Source: Cyanobacteriota bacterium (lineage in GTDB: Bacteria > Cyanobacteriota > Cyanobacteriia > Leptolyngbyales > Leptolyngbyaceae). From it: a DNA stretch of 13,922 nucleotides. Shown here piece after piece: positions 8,111 to 13,922 of the stretch. The notes under the pieces were generated by a model, which was given only the letters and a program-made list of their open reading frames with translations, was not told the origin of the DNA and did no database searches. Numbering within the stretch: the first letter of the stretch is position 1; each line of letters opens with the position of its first letter. The stretch is from positions 1 to 13,922 of the forward strand of contig JAIXVO010000655.1 in assembly GCA_027482985.1 (NCBI GenBank), in the 5' to 3' direction. Made by a program: the position numbers and the translations under genes.

Positions 8111-10357
8111 GTGGACTTTTGTGTGAGGCGTTGTGTGGTGAATGCGCGATCGCGCCACGGCCTGCGATTCCCCTGGCGACGGTGGCTCAGCCTGGTGGGG
8201 GGACTGTATTTGCTGGGGGGCATCCTGTTGGGATATCCGGTGGCAGCGCTGGCGGATCTGGCGCAACGGGAGCGAGTACCCCTGACGCTGGAAATTTTGC
8301 AGGAGCGCTTGCGTACCCCCATCCAGAGTGACGGCTTACCGACGATCGACTTACATGGGCTGGTGATTGATCTGCGATCGGAAAATCAAGCCTTTCGCGA
8401 TCAGTTTTATCCCTTAGTCCAGGCGCAACTTCAGAAACGAGGCACCCCGGTCGGCTTAGATCTCAGCTATTCCCAAATTCAGGGCGACTTTCAAATGAGT
8501 TTGTTGGGGTTACGCACGCCTTTATATGGTGCCGCCCTCTCGCCCATCTTCTCCCCCACCGAACAGGAACAACTCCAACGAGATCGCCGCCGCCTCGCCC
8601 AATTGGGTAAGCTCTCAAAGTCCTTGCTCGCCACCCCCAATCTCGATAGCCAAAATTCCGCGTTGAAAATTACTGCTTTTCGGGGACCCCTGAAGCTGAT
8701 CCAGACGCAATTTTTGGGCGGAGCCGATTTCACCAATACCTTCTTTCTCAACCGGATTGAAGCCCAGGGAACCCAGTTTAACCAGGGGGCAGATTGGTCG
8801 CAAACCCGCTTCAGTCAGGTAGCCAGTTTTAGCGGCTCTCGGTTTCGGCAGGATGCCGTGTTCCGCAACAGCATTTTCTTTGGCAAAGTGGGATTCGACC
8901 AGGCGCAGTTTCAGCGCGAGGTGAATTTTCAGAGTAGTGAGTTTCAGACGACCGCGAACTTCAATCGGGCAGAATTTCAGCGATCGGCCAACTTCTCCCG
9001 GATTCAGTGGCAGGGGAATGCGGACTTTGCCCAAACTCGCTGGCAGGATCAGGCCAACTTCAATCGCAGTACCTTTAGTGCCTCCTTGTTTCTGGCGGAT
9101 GCAGTGTTTGCGAAGGCGGCACTGTTTCGCGAAGTGCGGTTCAATAAGTCCGTCAATTTACGCGGGGCGGCAATTCTCGATCGCGCCGAATTTGGTTACG
9201 CCAGCTTTGCCTCAGGCGCGTACCTGAATGTGCCGGGACTGCGATTTGATTCTGACCAGGCCAAAATTGTCGGGAATCCGGGGCAGATTGGTAGATATAT
9301 CTCTGTCCCCACGTTGCAGGGCAATGAGAATTTGCTGCGGGAATTGGTGCGGAATTTTCGCAAACTGGAACAAATTCCCGATGCCAATCAACTCGATTAC
9401 ACCCGCGAACAACTCCGCCTGCGGGAATTGCGGCAACAAGTATTTGGCATCAACCTGAATACGGCAACGATGGCGCAACTCACCCGCTTAGGATTCACCC
9501 CAGAACAAGCCCTGCAAATCACCCAACGCCGGACGCAAAGCCCCTTTCGCAATCCCACCGAACTGTTGTCGCTAGGCACAGTGGATCTGGCGACCTTTAT
9601 TAACGTCCGCGATCGCATCATTGCCAGCGACCCCACCTCCCCCAGTCGCGAAGTCTGGAATCGCATCTCGACGGGACTCTCTTGTTTGGGCGTGGACACC
9701 TTAATCCTGCTGAGTCGCTACGGCACCAATAACTGGCTGATTTTTGGCGTGGGATTAGTCGCCGGGGCTTACTTTGGCGTGGTGTTCTGGCTGGTCGATC
9801 GCTGGCGCAGACTAGCTCCCGTCCCCATCCTGCCCCCCACTTCAGAAACGATTTGGGTCATGAGTGGCTACAGTGTCCTGACGCTAGCGGGTTTCAGTTC
9901 CATCTTTCGCAACTCGGACTACCCGCTGCAAACCCTGACCACGGTGGCGGTGATTATTGTGCCCGTGTCGATCGCCCTCCTGCTGGCGCTCTATCTCCAG
10001 GGTCGCTACCACGACTTAATGGACACCAGCTATTTCACCGAAGAAGGCTCCCTGCGCCAGTTCCGCATTCTGATCAATCGCCTGCCCGTGATTCCCAGCC
10101 ATGAGATGTTCCGCGAACGCTACCTGCCCATCGTCTGGGATCGCCGCTGGAACTGGCTCAACTATTTCGACTTCAGTTTCAATAACCTCCTGAAATTCGG
10201 CTTCAACGACATTCGCCTGCGCGATCAACACCTGCCCGGTCTGATCACCGCGTTGGTCTGGTATCAGTGGAGTCTCGGCATCCTCTACATTGCCCTGTTT
10301 CTCTGGACACTCTCCCGCACCATTCCCGGTCTCAACCTCCTGATCTATTTTCGGTAG
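8111..10357 (+). CDS. Membrane-anchored pentapeptide-repeat protein with a helix-hairpin-helix-like segment
   Basis: A 748-residue protein of unknown function. In order: basic N-terminus and a hydrophobic segment (about 25-48, a signal anchor or signal peptide ending near ALA); a 49-182 region without recognisable domain; 17 consecutive 11-residue repeats at 183-369 of pattern [AV]-x-F-x4-F-x3, the Pentapeptide_3 type of right-handed beta-helix; a helical linker (about 405-443, LVRNFRKLEQIPDANQ); INLNTATMAQLTRLGFTPEQA to about 503, resembling a ComEA-type helix-hairpin-helix; then hydrophobic segments at about 541-563, 583-598, 608-629 and 709-735. The start is uncertain: in-frame GTGs lie at 8111, 8123, 8135 and 8138. 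AGAGG at 8095-8099 suits 8111, and GGAGG at 8106-8110 suits 8123. It is divergent from treS-mak and stands alone. Function is not known; if the N-terminal segment is an anchor or signal, the repeats would lie outside the cytoplasm. Confidence 0.85.
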   Translation: MDFCVRRCVVNARSRHGLRFPWRRWLSLVGGLYLLGGILLGYPVAALADLAQRERVPLTLEILQERLRTPIQSDGLPTIDLHGLVIDLRSENQAFRDQFYPLVQAQLQKRGTPVGLDLSYSQIQGDFQMSLLGLRTPLYGAALSPIFSPTEQEQLQRDRRRLAQLGKLSKSLLATPNLDSQNSALKITAFRGPLKLIQTQFLGGADFTNTFFLNRIEAQGTQFNQGADWSQTRFSQVASFSGSRFRQDAVFRNSIFFGKVGFDQAQFQREVNFQSSEFQTTANFNRAEFQRSANFSRIQWQGNADFAQTRWQDQANFNRSTFSASLFLADAVFAKAALFREVRFNKSVNLRGAAILDRAEFGYASFASGAYLNVPGLRFDSDQAKIVGNPGQIGRYISVPTLQGNENLLRELVRNFRKLEQIPDANQLDYTREQLRLRELRQQVFGINLNTATMAQLTRLGFTPEQALQITQRRTQSPFRNPTELLSLGTVDLATFINVRDRIIASDPTSPSREVWNRISTGLSCLGVDTLILLSRYGTNNWLIFGVGLVAGAYFGVVFWLVDRWRRLAPVPILPPTSETIWVMSGYSVLTLAGFSSIFRNSDYPLQTLTTVAVIIVPVSIALLLALYLQGRYHDLMDTSYFTEEGSLRQFRILINRLPVIPSHEMFRERYLPIVWDRRWNWLNYFDFSFNNLLKFGFNDIRLRDQHLPGLITALVWYQWSLGILYIALFLWTLSRTIPGLNLLIYFR
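8657..9217 (+). repeat. Seventeen tandem 33-bp coding repeats (11-residue register)
   Basis: Residues 183-369 of the pentapeptide protein fall into 17 back-to-back 11-residue units with no insertion or deletion. Position 8 is Phe in 14 units, Trp in two and Ile in one. Position 1 is mostly Ala or Val and position 3 mostly Phe from about residue 205 on. DNA identity between units is low, so this is a protein-level repeat and not a recent tandem duplication. Confidence 0.9.
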
Positions 10358-10534
10358 GATTTTGGCCTCGGTTTGGTTGGCAATGGGCGATCGGGCAACT
10401 CAACAAAACCGTAGCACTTAGTAAAACCACGGTCCACTACCCTCACAGTCTGGCACCGTGAGCAACTTCCCCAGACTTTTATAAGGACTTTCGAGCTAAC
10501 CCCTACAACTAGAAGGGACGCGGGCGATCGCCAT
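10358..10534. other. Convergent spacer, nothing recognised
   Basis: This 177-bp gap separates the ends of the pentapeptide gene and the GNAT gene. I found no strong hairpin or T-run and no gene; it holds one HIP1 octamer at 10524-10531. Confidence 0.6.
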
Positions 10535-11173
10535 TTAATGGAGCCCGATTTGGGGGGCACGCTTCATCGTCCAGTAAGTGGGGGCAGCGGCGGATAGTTG
10601 ATCCGTTCGCAGGATGGTAAAGCCGTGTTTTTGGTAGAACTTAACGCCGCGATCGGTGGAGGTTTCCAGATAGCAGGGCAGACCCTCGCGATCAGCCTGG
10701 AGCAATACAGGTTTGATCAAGTCACTGCCGATACCCTGACCTTGGTAAGCAGGAGCTACACCCAGCATGAACAAGTACCAGTGAGGCTCAGGCATATCCT
10801 CCAGATGATAATGTTCCATCTGATTAAAAATTTTGAGAAAATCACCAATGCGCGGCCATTGGACTTTGAACGGAAATTGATAAAACCCTAACCGGATTAA
10901 GCGCAGCAGATCCATCGGAAAACCAGCCGGGGGTAACCAAATGGCACTCCCTTTTAGCTCATGGACAGTTGTATACATTTGCTCGTAGGGACGGCAATAC
11001 TCAACAATAAGCTGACTTAGCCAACGCAATTGGTTTAATCGAGTAGCTTCCTGGGGGGAATAAAAATATTGCATAATGGGATCTTGGTTGAAGGCTTGGG
11101 TCAGCACTTCAACGATCGCGGGAAGCTGCGATCGCTCCACTTTTACTACATCTTGCACTAAATCAATACTCAT
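10535..11173 (-). CDS. GNAT-family N-acetyltransferase
   Basis: A 212-residue protein with a single GNAT (Gcn5-related) fold that transfers acetyl from acetyl-CoA to an amine. The acetyl-CoA loop (motif A) is visible as LGVAPAYQGQGIGSDLI at about 137-153, with the Q-x-x-G-x-G/A pyrophosphate-binding pattern QGQGIG at 144-149. FYQKHGF at 179-185 is the usual motif B. Substrate is unknown; the overall pattern recalls small-molecule acetyltransferases of the puromycin-acetyltransferase type. I chose ATG at 11173-11171, because GAGG at 11184-11181 sits seven bases before it. The GTG two codons upstream overlaps the ndhK stop and has its GAGG only one base away. The ATG starts two bases after the ndhK TGA, so the two genes are almost certainly co-transcribed and probably translationally coupled. 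Confidence 0.92.
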   Translation of the reverse strand: MSIDLVQDVVKVERSQLPAIVEVLTQAFNQDPIMQYFYSPQEATRLNQLRWLSQLIVEYCRPYEQMYTTVHELKGSAIWLPPAGFPMDLLRLIRLGFYQFPFKVQWPRIGDFLKIFNQMEHYHLEDMPEPHWYLFMLGVAPAYQGQGIGSDLIKPVLLQADREGLPCYLETSTDRGVKFYQKHGFTILRTDQLSAAAPTYWTMKRAPQIGLH

Positions 11174-11175
11174 TA

Positions 11176-11871
11176 TCACACCTCATTTTGATTCAATTGA
11201 GTGACTGTCATATCGCCTAGCGATAGTCCTGTTGTCGTAGCAATTTCAGGGGGTGGAGCCTGCCGATTGGCAGTTTGTAAATACTGCCCATCATGAATTT
11301 CAGGGACTACTTGCATGGCATGGGGACGGCTGTAATAGCGGTGGGTTTGCTCTGTCTGTTGGCGGGTCTGCAAACTCTCAGTCCCAATCTTTTTGCGTAA
11401 CTTGATGATGGCATCTAAAATGGCTTCGGGTCGGGGTGGGCAACCTGGTAAATAGACATCTACCGGAATTAGTTTATCAACCCCTCGGACGGCACTGGGC
11501 GAATCGACACTATACATTCCGCCCGTAATGGTGCAAGCGCCCATCGCAATCACATATTTAGGTTCGGGCATTTGTTCATACAACCGCACCAATGCCGGCG
11601 CATATTTCATCGTGATGGTACCAGCGGTAATCATCAGATCGGCCTGACGGGGTGACATCCGGGGAAAGATGCCAAATCGTTCCAGGTCAAAGCGCGACCC
11701 GATCATGGCACTAAACTCGATGAAGCAACAGGCGGTGCCAAACATGAGCGGATACACGCTCGACATTTGCGCCCAACTATACAAATCATCTACTGTCGTC
11801 AAAATCACGTTCTCTGACAATTGCTGCGTGACTTGTGGCGGTGCAACGGGGTTGAGGATGGTGTCTGGCAT
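11176..11871 (-). CDS. ndhK: NAD(P)H-quinone oxidoreductase subunit K (NdhK), solitary
   Basis: A 231-residue homologue of NdhK/NuoB, the peripheral-arm subunit of NDH-1 that holds iron-sulfur cluster N2 and passes electrons to plastoquinone in respiration and cyclic electron flow. All four cluster cysteines are present: C48 and C49 in [10 protein letters not shown]113 in [10 protein letters not shown]144 in [12 protein letters not shown] at 11871-11869 is preferred because AAGGAG at 11883-11878 lies six bases upstream; an in-frame TTG nine codons earlier has no such site. Compared with cyanobacterial and chloroplast NdhK as I remember them, it is altered at usually constant places: SSVYPLMFG for SSLWPLLYG, and [10 protein letters not shown] for GLVPRSSPRQ. 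The C-terminal tail after about residue 165 is variable and Gln-rich. The usual ndhC and ndhJ partners are not adjacent; a GNAT gene follows instead. It may be a second, divergent ndhK copy. Confidence 0.93.
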   Translation of the reverse strand: MPDTILNPVAPPQVTQQLSENVILTTVDDLYSWAQMSSVYPLMFGTACCFIEFSAMIGSRFDLERFGIFPRMSPRQADLMITAGTITMKYAPALVRLYEQMPEPKYVIAMGACTITGGMYSVDSPSAVRGVDKLIPVDVYLPGCPPRPEAILDAIIKLRKKIGTESLQTRQQTEQTHRYYSRPHAMQVVPEIHDGQYLQTANRQAPPPEIATTTGLSLGDMTVTQLNQNEV

Positions 11872-12078
11872 CGATTTCTCCTTCAGGTTGAGAAGCAATC
11901 AGGCTAAAACAACTAGCAAGTTTGGAAGTCACTCCAACGCGGACTAAACCCATTCCGCATCGCAAGGCTAATTATTTATATCGAACGATTGTTATATTTA
12001 ATCTGGGTTTATCTTAGCTCCCTACCAAAATCAGCAACTCATCTGATCGGGTGATTTCGATTCTGAGGGAGTGACAAA

Positions 12079-12108
12079 ACCCTCAAAATTCTGATGCTTG
12101 CTGAGGGT
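12079..12108. repeat. Short hairpin, 7-bp stem
   Basis: ACCCTCA (12079-12085) pairs with TGAGGGT (12102-12108) around a 16-base loop. It lies 10 bp before the larger palindrome and may be part of the same element. Confidence 0.35.
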
Positions 12109-12118
12109 GGGTTAGGGC

Positions 12119-12159
12119 TGTTCCACCCAACACCAACGATCGCTGGGTTGGGTGGAACA
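12119..12159. repeat. Long intergenic palindrome, 13-bp perfect stem
   Basis: TGTTCCACCCAAC (12119-12131) is exactly complementary to GTTGGGTGGAACA (12147-12159), with a 15-base loop containing CGATCG. No T-run follows on either strand, so it is not a standard terminator. CCCAAC/GTTGGG palindromes of this kind are, from memory, frequent between genes in filamentous cyanobacteria, so a dispersed palindromic repeat is the favoured reading. Confidence 0.6.
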
Positions 12160-12269
12160 ACGTGAAATCTAACCGACAATTTGCATGATCGCAATGAATT
12201 GATACCTGACTCTGCTCGGTTTAGAAGGGGAGCTAGATTGATCGTGATGTCGAGGTCAGAACACCCAGC

Positions 12270-12292
12270 TTTGAGCGATCGCCCCGCTCAAA
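12270..12292. repeat. Hairpin upstream of ppk2, 8-bp stem containing a HIP1 site
   Basis: TTTGAGCG (12270-12277) pairs with CGCTCAAA (12285-12292) around the 7-base loop ATCGCCC. A HIP1 octamer spans the left arm and loop (12275-12282). The hairpin lies about 80 bp before the ppk2 start, so it could sit in the 5' leader; any role is unproven. Confidence 0.4.
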
Positions 12293-12371
12293 AATTAACT
12301 CTTACGGAAAAAATCGGGGTGCGGGAAGTTCTGGCGATATGCTGAGAGATTCTTCTAAACCGGAGGCGAGT

Positions 12372-13352
12372 ATGTCAACCGATCTGAGTTATGAGCTGAA
12401 CTCGAATGCTGAATCGCGATCGCTAGAACCAGAGAAGCCTGGCAAGAAACTCAAGAAGAAAGAGAAAAAGAAATCGAAGCAGAAAACCTTAGCGGAGTTG
12501 ACAACGACTGTAATTGAGACTCCATCAAGTTATGGTGAAGCCTTGGATTTAGAAGGATCGGAAGTCAAGCAAAAGAAACTATCCAAGACTTTTTATGAGG
12601 CGGAACTGTGTCGATTGCAAACTGAATTGGTGAAGTTGCAATATTGGGTGAAGCATCAGGGGTTGCGAGTCGCGATTATTTTTGAAGGTCGGGATGCCGC
12701 CGGCAAAGGCGGCTCGATTAAGCGCATTGTGGAATCCCTTAATCCCCGTGGTTGTCGCGTGGTGGCGCTAAGTAAGCCGTCGGATGTGGAAAAGACGCAA
12801 TGGTATTTTCAGCGATATGTGGCGCATTTACCCGCGGCGGGTGAGATTGTGTTGTTCGATCGCAGTTGGTATAACCGCGCCGGGGTGGAACGGGTGATGG
12901 GCTTTTGCACCGATGCAGAATACACCGAATTTATGCAGTCCTGTCCTGAGTTTGAACGGATGCTGGTGCGATCGGGCATTATTCTGCTGAAATACTGGTT
13001 TTCCGTCAGCGATGCAGAACAGGAAAAAAGGTTCCAGGAGCGGGTGAAAGATCCGGCGAAACGGTGGAAACTGAGTCCGATGGATCTGGAATCGCGCGAT
13101 CGCTGGGAAGAATTTTCGATGGCGAAAGATGCCATGTTTGCCCACACCAATATTCCCGAAGCGCCCTGGTTTACGGTGGAAGCCGATGATAAAAGGAGAT
13201 CGCGCCTCAACCTGTTCCGCCATCTGTTGAGCAAAATTCCTTACCAGGACATCACCCCCGATGCCTTGGAACTGCCGCCCCGCAAAGCCGCCTCCCACAA
13301 GTACGTGCGGCCTCCCTTCAACGAACAATTCTTTGTCCCGCAAGTCTATTAA
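12372..13352 (+). CDS. ppk2: Polyphosphate kinase 2 (PPK2 family, class I type)
   Basis: A 326-residue PPK2-family enzyme; these transfer phosphate between inorganic polyphosphate and nucleotides, class I mainly converting ADP or GDP to the triphosphate. Visible motifs are Walker A GRDAAGKGG (106-114, after FE), Walker B and lid FDRSWYNRAGVE (162-173), and the later WFSVSD and WKLSPMDLE blocks shared with single-domain class I members. Start choice: ATG at 12372 has GGAGG at 12362-12366, five bases upstream; an earlier in-frame ATG at 12339 would add 11 residues but has no good site. The first 75 residues lie before the kinase core and include a lysine-rich run at 25-38 (10 Lys in 14 residues) flanked by Glu, Ser and Pro. 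It stands alone, divergent from ndhK and convergent with tspO. The class assignment rests on motif recall, not on a phylogeny. Confidence 0.95.
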   Translation: MSTDLSYELNSNAESRSLEPEKPGKKLKKKEKKKSKQKTLAELTTTVIETPSSYGEALDLEGSEVKQKKLSKTFYEAELCRLQTELVKLQYWVKHQGLRVAIIFEGRDAAGKGGSIKRIVESLNPRGCRVVALSKPSDVEKTQWYFQRYVAHLPAAGEIVLFDRSWYNRAGVERVMGFCTDAEYTEFMQSCPEFERMLVRSGIILLKYWFSVSDAEQEKRFQERVKDPAKRWKLSPMDLESRDRWEEFSMAKDAMFAHTNIPEAPWFTVEADDKRRSRLNLFRHLLSKIPYQDITPDALELPPRKAASHKYVRPPFNEQFFVPQVY

Positions 13353-13376
13353 GCGCCACCAATTAAATTCCCCGTC

Positions 13377-13397
13377 GGGTGGGCACCTTGCCCGCCC
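13377..13397. terminator. Candidate terminator hairpin between ppk2 and tspO
   Basis: GGGTGGGC (13377-13384) pairs with GCCCGCCC (13390-13397), with one G-U pair and a 5-base loop, in the 49-bp gap between two convergent stops. Flanks are AT-rich but lack a long T-run, so strength is uncertain. Confidence 0.45.
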
Positions 13398-13401
13398 ACC
13401 A

Positions 13402-13884
13402 TTAATGGCGGCGATCGGGATCGCTCACTTTGTCCTGATTCAGTTTGTGCATGACCCAGGTGACATAAGTGCCAATCGGACTCCAGACCAAGTAGGGCAC
13501 AAGTAACAAAGCCGCCCATCCTGAAATCGGGAGAACTGTCAGGGTCAGGAACAAGCCTAAAATCGAACCAATGCCGCCGATAATCGCGCCTGTTTTGAGG
13601 CTGTGAGTCCAAAGCGTGACGGGAGAGAACGCGACAATGGTCACTTCCACCAGCAGATAAAATGCCATTAACCACCAGTTCTGGGTGGCTTCCCAGACAA
13701 TATAGGCTGACCAGGCACCACAAATAAATACCACAATCCAGATAATCGGAATCAGCGGTTCCACTTTGAGCCATTGGGGGCGACGCAGGCGAGCAAACCA
13801 TTTCACGTCACGCGGTCGAAACACACTACTGAGGAACGCGACCCCAAAAGTAACCGCACCAATGACCATCCAGGATTGCAGCAT
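13402..13884 (-). CDS. tspO: TspO/MBR family protein (tryptophan-rich sensory protein)
   Basis: A 160-residue membrane protein with five predicted hydrophobic helices (about 4-21, 44-64, 70-90, 96-117, 122-142), the size and topology of TspO, the bacterial homologue of the mitochondrial translocator protein. It has 12 tryptophans. Family-like segments are WFARLRRPQWL (29-39), a W-x8-W pattern in helix 2 (W49, W58), and LLLVPYLVWSPIGTYVTWVM (126-145), matching the conserved last helix. TspO proteins bind tetrapyrroles such as protoporphyrin IX and act in stress and pigment regulation; in cyanobacteria a link to light and salt stress has been described. The ATG at 13884-13882 has AGGT six bases upstream. 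It converges on ppk2. The sequence is somewhat divergent from the best-studied TspOs (for example KVEP where PPxW is frequent), so ligand binding should not be assumed. Confidence 0.85.
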   Translation of the reverse strand: MLQSWMVIGAVTFGVAFLSSVFRPRDVKWFARLRRPQWLKVEPLIPIIWIVVFICGAWSAYIVWEATQNWWLMAFYLLVEVTIVAFSPVTLWTHSLKTGAIIGGIGSILGLFLTLTVLPISGWAALLLVPYLVWSPIGTYVTWVMHKLNQDKVSDPDRRH

Positions 13885-13922
13885 GAATTGACCTAACTTG
13901 GAAGAATAAAAGACTGTTGCGA

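Larger units (their letters stand above)
11872..12371. other. Divergent spacer between ndhK and ppk2, rich in inverted repeats
   Basis: About 500 bp without a convincing gene. Next to ndhK there is an AT-rich stretch (about 11970-12015) that probably contains promoter sequence, though no canonical -35/-10 pair stands out. The ppk2-proximal part carries three perfect hairpins (12079-12108, 12119-12159, 12270-12292). No complete small reading frame with a ribosome binding site was seen. Confidence 0.6.
229..13103. repeat. HIP1 octamers (GCGATCGC) scattered over the window
   Basis: I located 18 copies, beginning at 229, 2392, 3305, 4738, 4997, 5288, 5644, 5920, 6175, 6461, 7658, 8146, 9609, 10524, 11128, 12275, 12416 and 13096. 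Chance predicts about 0.2 in this length. HIP1 is the highly iterated palindrome of many cyanobacterial genomes and is the best single taxonomic clue here. The treS-mak gene holds seven copies; the first 2.4 kb hold one. Confidence 0.93.

Noticed and set aside
8657..9217. Recent DNA tandem duplication in the pentapeptide gene
   Set aside because: The 33-bp units agree at the protein level but differ widely in nucleotide sequence, so the repeats are old and maintained by selection.
11177..11179. GTG as start of the acetyltransferase, overlapping the ndhK stop
   Set aside because: The GAGG site would be only one base away, while the ATG at 11173 has the ideal seven-base spacing.
11872..11898. 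N-terminal extension of NdhK from an upstream TTG
   Set aside because: AAGGAG lies within this stretch, exactly placed for the ATG at 11871, so the extension is leader sequence.
12339..12371. N-terminal extension of PPK2 from the ATG at 12339
   Set aside because: The GGAGG at 12362-12366 serves the ATG at 12372; the upstream ATG has no comparable site. It is not fully excluded.
1..13922. CRISPR array, insertion sequence, prophage, tRNA or defence system
   Set aside because: No regularly spaced direct repeats, transposase or integrase motifs, cloverleaf-like sequence or defence-gene signature was seen on either strand.

Overview
The window reads as cyanobacterial chromosome. The octamer GCGATCGC (the HIP1 repeat of cyanobacteria) occurs at least 18 times, about once per 0.8 kb where chance predicts well under one. 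The gene content fits: NdhK of the photosynthetic NDH-1 complex, a cyanobacterial-type ClpB, a trehalose synthase-maltokinase fusion and a pentapeptide-repeat membrane protein. Genus cannot be told from this sequence.

Layout, left to right. (1) Bases 1-1291, minus strand: a GT4-type glycosyltransferase followed after 25 bp by the start of a short-chain dehydrogenase that leaves the window. (2) 1292-1746: a gene-free divergent region with two short inverted repeats. (3) 1747-4395, plus strand: complete clpB. (4) 4396-4658: a convergent spacer with a possible dihydrofolate-reductase-like remnant and a strong 16-bp-stem terminator. (5) 4659-8015, minus strand: a 1118-residue trehalose synthase-maltokinase fusion. 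(6) 8111-10357, plus strand: a pentapeptide-repeat membrane protein, divergent from the fusion gene across only 95 bp. (7) 10535-11871, minus strand: ndhK and a GNAT acetyltransferase, two bases apart. (8) 11872-12371: a spacer rich in inverted repeats. (9) 12372-13352, plus strand: class I-type PPK2 polyphosphate kinase. (10) 13402-13884, minus strand: TspO/MBR family membrane protein, convergent with ppk2.

Except for the two minus-strand pairs (glycosyltransferase/dehydrogenase and ndhK/GNAT), adjacent genes alternate in direction, so most are probably transcribed alone. A loose theme is storage and stress: ClpB (protein disaggregation), TreS-Mak (trehalose and maltose into alpha-glucan), PPK2 (polyphosphate/nucleotide exchange) and TspO. 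That theme is inference from gene identities, not from shared regulation visible in the sequence.

Most worth a second look: the pentapeptide protein, which carries 17 consecutive 11-residue repeats without an indel, followed by a ComEA-like helix-hairpin-helix segment and a multi-pass membrane domain; and the solitary ndhK, which lacks its usual ndhC and ndhJ neighbours, differs at normally conserved positions and is tightly coupled to an acetyltransferase. I did not find a CRISPR array, transposase, tRNA, rRNA or clear defence system. Start codons were reassigned for ndhK, the GNAT gene and ppk2 on the basis of well-placed Shine-Dalgarno sequences.
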